A DNA stretch of 9,123 nt from Heyndrickxia sporothermodurans (GTDB lineage: Bacteria > Bacillota > Bacilli > Bacillales > Bacillaceae_C): assembly GCF_016785185.1 (NCBI RefSeq), contig NZ_JAEKDY010000129.1; one strand, given 5' to 3'. This document shows positions 6,108 through 9,123 of the stretch, in pieces; the first letter of the stretch is position 1, and every line of letters begins with the position of its first letter. A program made the translations under genes and the position numbers. The notes under the pieces were generated by a model that saw only the letters and a program-made list of their open reading frames with translations, made no database searches and was not told where the DNA came from.

Positions 6108-8939
6108 CTATTTTGTTAATGCTTCAGTAATGATACGAGTTTGTTCCTTCTTATGAACGATAGGATCTCCCTCCGAAGGACTTGAACGTCTTGGACGTCC
6201 AACATACTTAACACTTACACCTTTTGGAGCAAGGTCTCTTAAGTATGGATCTACAAAAGTCCATCCACCCATATTTTTAGGTTCTTCTTGTACCCAAACA
6301 AGTTCTTTTAATTTTTTATGCTTACTAATGATTTCTTTGATTTCGGTTTTAGGGAATGGATATAGTTCTTCTACCCTTAATATATGAGCCCAGTCAATTT
6401 CTTCATCTTTAATTCGCTCTTCAAAGTCAATGGCAATTTTTCCGCTGCATAAAATAATTCTTTCCACTTTTTCCGGATTATGATCTAATCCTTTTTGCTC
6501 TAGAACCGGCATAAATTCACCATTAGTTAGTTCAACGCCATCTACTGATGCTAGTGGGTGGCGTAGCAAGCTTTTCGGAGTCATAATAACTAACGGACGA
6601 ACTTCATCTTTCGCAAGCATCGCAGCTTGACGACGTAGAATATGGAAGTATTGTCCGGCAGTTGAAAGATTTGCTACAGTCCAGTTATTTTCAGCTGCAA
6701 GTTGTAAGTACCGTTCTAATCTTGCACTTGAATGTTCTGGCCCTTGACCTTCGTATCCATGTGGTAAAAGCATAACCAAGCCAGATTTTTGTCCCCATTT
6801 AGCTCTACCCGCGGATATAAATTGATCAAACATTACTTGAGCCATATTCGCAAAATCTCCAAATTGAGCTTCCCAAATAACAAGTGTTTCCGGAGAAAAT
6901 ACATTGTATCCATATTCATAACCGACAACGGCAGCTTCAGTTAATGGACTGTTATAAACAACAAATGATGATTTAGCATCTTTAATGTGATGAAGCGGAA
7001 TATATTCTTCCCCAGTTTTCTCATCATGTAATACTAGATTACGCTGAGCAAATGTGCCGCGCTGCGAATCTTGACCTGTAAAGCGGATTGGTGTACCATC
7101 CTTTAAAATTGTAGCAAATGCCAATGTTTCTGCATGCGCCCAATCAATTTTACCTTCACCGTCAAATACATTTTCACGTCGTTTTAATATTTTCGCTAAC
7201 TTTTTAAATACATGTAAGTCTTCCGGCCAATTTAATAGCTCTGAATTTATCGCTTTAATTTCCTCTATATCAACAGCTGTTGCTACTTTTGGAAATCCGC
7301 TAACTACAAATTTTGGAGGATTCATGATTGTATCCGGATCTTCTTCTTTCTTTGGTACTTTATCATATGCAGCTTTCAATTTACTTTGAATTTCTTGATC
7401 CATTGAAGCAACTTCTTCTTTAGTAATAATACCTTCATTAATCAATTGATCTGCATACAATTCACGAACAGTCGGATGTTTATGAACAATATGATACATC
7501 ATTGGATTAGTAGTCATCGGTTCATCCATTTCGTTATGGCCGAATCTGCGGTATCCAACTAAATCAATTAAAAAGTCTTTATGAAATTTTCTGCGATATT
7601 CATAAGCAAAAGCAGCGGCGGCTACTACAGCTTCCGGATCATCAGCATTGACATGGATAATTGGAATTTCAAATCCTTTTGCTGTATCCGAAGCATATTT
7701 AGTAGAACGTGAGTCATAGCTTTCAGTGGTAAAACCAATCATATTATTAGCAATAATATGAATTGAACCACCTGTGTTAAAACCTTTCAACCCACTCATA
7801 TTCATCGTCTCAGCTACAATTCCTTGTCCAGGGAATGCCGCATCTCCGTGTACTAATATAGCATAAGAGTTATCATGGTCCTGTGTAGGATAGCCTGCTA
7901 CATTTCTTTGATCTTGTGCTGCTCTTGTATATCCTTCGACAATTGGACTGGCAACTTCTAAGTGACTTGGATTATTAGCTAAAACGATTCGTGCGCTAGT
8001 CGTGTTTTCAGCTTTTACTTGACGATCAGCTCCAAGATGGTACTTAACATCACCCGTCCAGCCGTAGGTAATCCCAATAGATCCTTCTGAAGGAATTAAA
8101 TCCTTATTAGGTGCGTGTTGGAATTCCGCAAAAATGAGTTCATATGGTTTTTCAAGAATATGAGCTAAAACATTTAAGCGTCCTCTATGTGCCATACCTA
8201 TATTTACAGTTCTTGCTCCTGTTTTAACAGAAGAACTAATAATTTGATCCATCAACGGTACTAATGTATCCAATCCTTCAATTGAAAAGCGCTTTTGTCC
8301 AACGAAGGTACGATGTAGAAATTTCTCAAATCCTTCTACTTCGGATAATCTTTTTAAAATACCGATTTTTTGGTCTTTCGAAAGATTTAAAAGTACTTTG
8401 CCAGATTCAACTGTACGTTGCAACCAATTTTTTTCCTCTAAATTATGGACTTGATAAAATTCAAAGGCCATTTTATTTGTATAAACCGTTTTCAAATGAT
8501 TTATAGCATCTAAGCCATTTTTTACACTTGATGGTGCGTCCGGACAAATAAAGGATGCAGGAATATTGATTAAATCTTCCTCAGTCAAATCAAACTCTGA
8601 TAATTCAATTCTACGTGTATCTTTATTACGGTCATTTAACGGATTAATGTCTGCTGCTAAATGTCCATACGTCCGAATATTATCAGCTAATTTTACAGCA
8701 GCTACCATTTTACTAAATACTGTTGGGTTGGTTGGCAATTGGAACGAAATATCTGCCTGCCCATGTGTCGATAATCCTTCTTCAGAAATAGTGGGTGCTC
8801 CCCACTCTTCAAAAAGAACTCTCATTTCTGGATCTACACTTTCCGGATCGTTTACGTACTTTTCGTAAACTTCCATAACATAACCAAGGTTAGGGCCGGA
8901 AAAACTTTCCCAAAAACCTTTTGATGCTTGTTGTTTCAT
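6108..8939 (-). CDS. odhA: 2-oxoglutarate dehydrogenase E1 component
   Basis: OdhA (943 residues) is the thiamine-diphosphate-dependent decarboxylase that converts 2-oxoglutarate to succinyl groups on the lipoyl arm of OdhB, releasing CO2. An N-terminal segment (about 6-45, FWESFSGPNLGYVMEVYEKY) is typical of 2-oxoglutarate E1 and absent from pyruvate E1. The ThDP domain has GMAHRGRLN with His251 and the cofactor/Mg motif GDAAFPGQG (365-373) with Asp366 and Asn399. The pyrimidine-binding domain (about 595-790) contains TGQDSQRGTFAQRN, EAQFGDFANMAQV and LPHGYEGQGPEHSSARLERY. The C-terminal domain (about 800-943) has VQEEPKNMGGW. No residue I looked for is missing and the length matches B. subtilis OdhA. 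TGGAGG (8954-8949) lies 9 nt before the ATG. It is the first gene of an odhA-odhB operon. No E3 gene accompanies it, the usual Bacillus arrangement. Confidence 0.97.
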   Translation of the reverse strand: MKQQASKGFWESFSGPNLGYVMEVYEKYVNDPESVDPEMRVLFEEWGAPTISEEGLSTHGQADISFQLPTNPTVFSKMVAAVKLADNIRTYGHLAADINPLNDRNKDTRRIELSEFDLTEEDLINIPASFICPDAPSSVKNGLDAINHLKTVYTNKMAFEFYQVHNLEEKNWLQRTVESGKVLLNLSKDQKIGILKRLSEVEGFEKFLHRTFVGQKRFSIEGLDTLVPLMDQIISSSVKTGARTVNIGMAHRGRLNVLAHILEKPYELIFAEFQHAPNKDLIPSEGSIGITYGWTGDVKYHLGADRQVKAENTTSARIVLANNPSHLEVASPIVEGYTRAAQDQRNVAGYPTQDHDNSYAILVHGDAAFPGQGIVAETMNMSGLKGFNTGGSIHIIANNMIGFTTESYDSRSTKYASDTAKGFEIPIIHVNADDPEAVVAAAAFAYEYRRKFHKDFLIDLVGYRRFGHNEMDEPMTTNPMMYHIVHKHPTVRELYADQLINEGIITKEEVASMDQEIQSKLKAAYDKVPKKEEDPDTIMNPPKFVVSGFPKVATAVDIEEIKAINSELLNWPEDLHVFKKLAKILKRRENVFDGEGKIDWAHAETLAFATILKDGTPIRFTGQDSQRGTFAQRNLVLHDEKTGEEYIPLHHIKDAKSSFVVYNSPLTEAAVVGYEYGYNVFSPETLVIWEAQFGDFANMAQVMFDQFISAGRAKWGQKSGLVMLLPHGYEGQGPEHSSARLERYLQLAAENNWTVANLSTAGQYFHILRRQAAMLAKDEVRPLVIMTPKSLLRHPLASVDGVELTNGEFMPVLEQKGLDHNPEKVERIILCSGKIAIDFEERIKDEEIDWAHILRVEELYPFPKTEIKEIISKHKKLKELVWVQEEPKNMGGWTFVDPYLRDLAPKGVSVKYVGRPRRSSPSEGDPIVHKKEQTRIITEALTK

Positions 8940-9008
8940 TTCGAAAAACCTCCAGCAATTAAGCCTAATAATTTTTATTAAAAGGATAAAACAGATATGT
9001 GAATGAAT

Positions 9009-9036
9009 TTCATAATTCTTAGCCCTTGTGTATCAA
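9009..9036 (-). promoter_or_regulatory. Candidate promoter of odhAB
   Basis: Read on the minus strand, TTGATA (9036-9031), a 16-bp spacer and TATGAA (9014-9009). The -35 has one mismatch to consensus and the -10 two, with a spacer one base short of ideal. Transcription would start near 9002, leaving a leader of about 60 nt. It is the most plausible pair I could find in the 184 bp upstream of odhA; other promoters may lie beyond the window. Confidence 0.4.
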
Positions 9037-9039
9037 GGG
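9023..9039. repeat. 17-bp palindrome over the odhA -35 region
   Basis: CCCTTG (9023-9028) and CAAGGG (9034-9039) are perfect inverted arms around TGTAT. The right arm overlaps the predicted -35 box. Neither strand has a T-run after the arms, so it is not a terminator. The size and position suit a dimeric repressor's operator. It does not match the CcpA (cre) or CcpC (ATAA-N7-TTAT) patterns I know. Confidence 0.45.
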
Positions 9040-9123
9040 GTTTAAGAGATAAAAAAAGAAGTACCTCCCCAAATCTTGTATAATGGTAGTTGACCAGTAA
9101 GCCCCCATTCAAACAACGCATAT

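Noticed and set aside
6091..6118. A-rich repeated sequence (AAAATAG-like units, minus strand) at the end of odhA
   Set aside because: It spans the stop codon and a short purine-rich intergenic leader. It is too short and low in complexity to call a repeat.
9079..9084. TATAAT on the plus strand near the right edge as a divergent promoter
   Set aside because: There is no -35-like sequence at the correct spacing (AAGAAG there), no extended -10, and no gene visible downstream.
9042..9122. Open minus-strand frame at the right edge (26 codons), as the C-terminus of a gene upstream of odhA
   Set aside because: It is too short to judge, I recognise no family, and no hairpin precedes the T-run at 9051-9057. 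A longer 52-codon minus-strand frame overlaps it, so neither is supported.

Overview
The window looks like chromosomal DNA from a low-GC, endospore-forming member of the Bacillales (Bacillaceae or a close relative). It is AT-rich throughout, the Shine-Dalgarno sites are strong (GGAGG type), and the proteins closely resemble Bacillus subtilis YqjG, DhaS, YngI, OdhB and OdhA. A 42-codon gene too short for ordinary gene calling is a clear homologue of the sporulation checkpoint protein Sda, which argues for a spore former.

Layout, left to right. (1) Positions 1-132 hold the possible 3' end of an unidentified reading frame and a strong hairpin. It runs directly into a YidC2-type membrane insertase gene (136-918, +) that ends in a textbook terminator. 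(2) A monocistronic DhaS-type aldehyde dehydrogenase gene (1160-2644, +) has a sigma-A-like promoter with a CcpA cre-like operator at the predicted start of transcription. It converges on (3) a YngI-type acyl-CoA synthetase gene (2672-4321, -), and one symmetrical terminator in the 27-bp gap can serve both. (4) A 249-bp divergent region with inverted repeats separates the synthetase from sda (4571-4699, +). (5) Two back-to-back terminators separate sda from the odhA-odhB operon on the minus strand (odhA 6108-8939, odhB 4827-6065). This operon encodes the E1 and E2 parts of the 2-oxoglutarate dehydrogenase complex. A weak promoter and a 17-bp palindrome precede odhA. The last ~85 bp hold no gene I can support.

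Functionally the centre of the window is carbon oxidation: a TCA-cycle dehydrogenase (E1+E2), an aldehyde dehydrogenase with a catabolite-repression operator, and a fatty acid or short-chain acid activating enzyme. The E3 subunit is not here, as expected when it is supplied from elsewhere, typically the pyruvate dehydrogenase operon. From memory, dhaS and odhAB are also near neighbours in B. subtilis, while yngI, sda and yqjG lie elsewhere in that genome, so this is a partly conserved, rearranged neighbourhood.

I found no CRISPR array, transposon, phage gene, toxin-antitoxin pair, tRNA or rRNA, and no evidence of an undescribed multi-gene system. The points most worth following up are the divergent Sda (Trp at position 25, no serine-rich C-terminal tail, no good DnaA box upstream), the structured segment and abutting reading frame before yidC2, and the palindrome over the odhA promoter.
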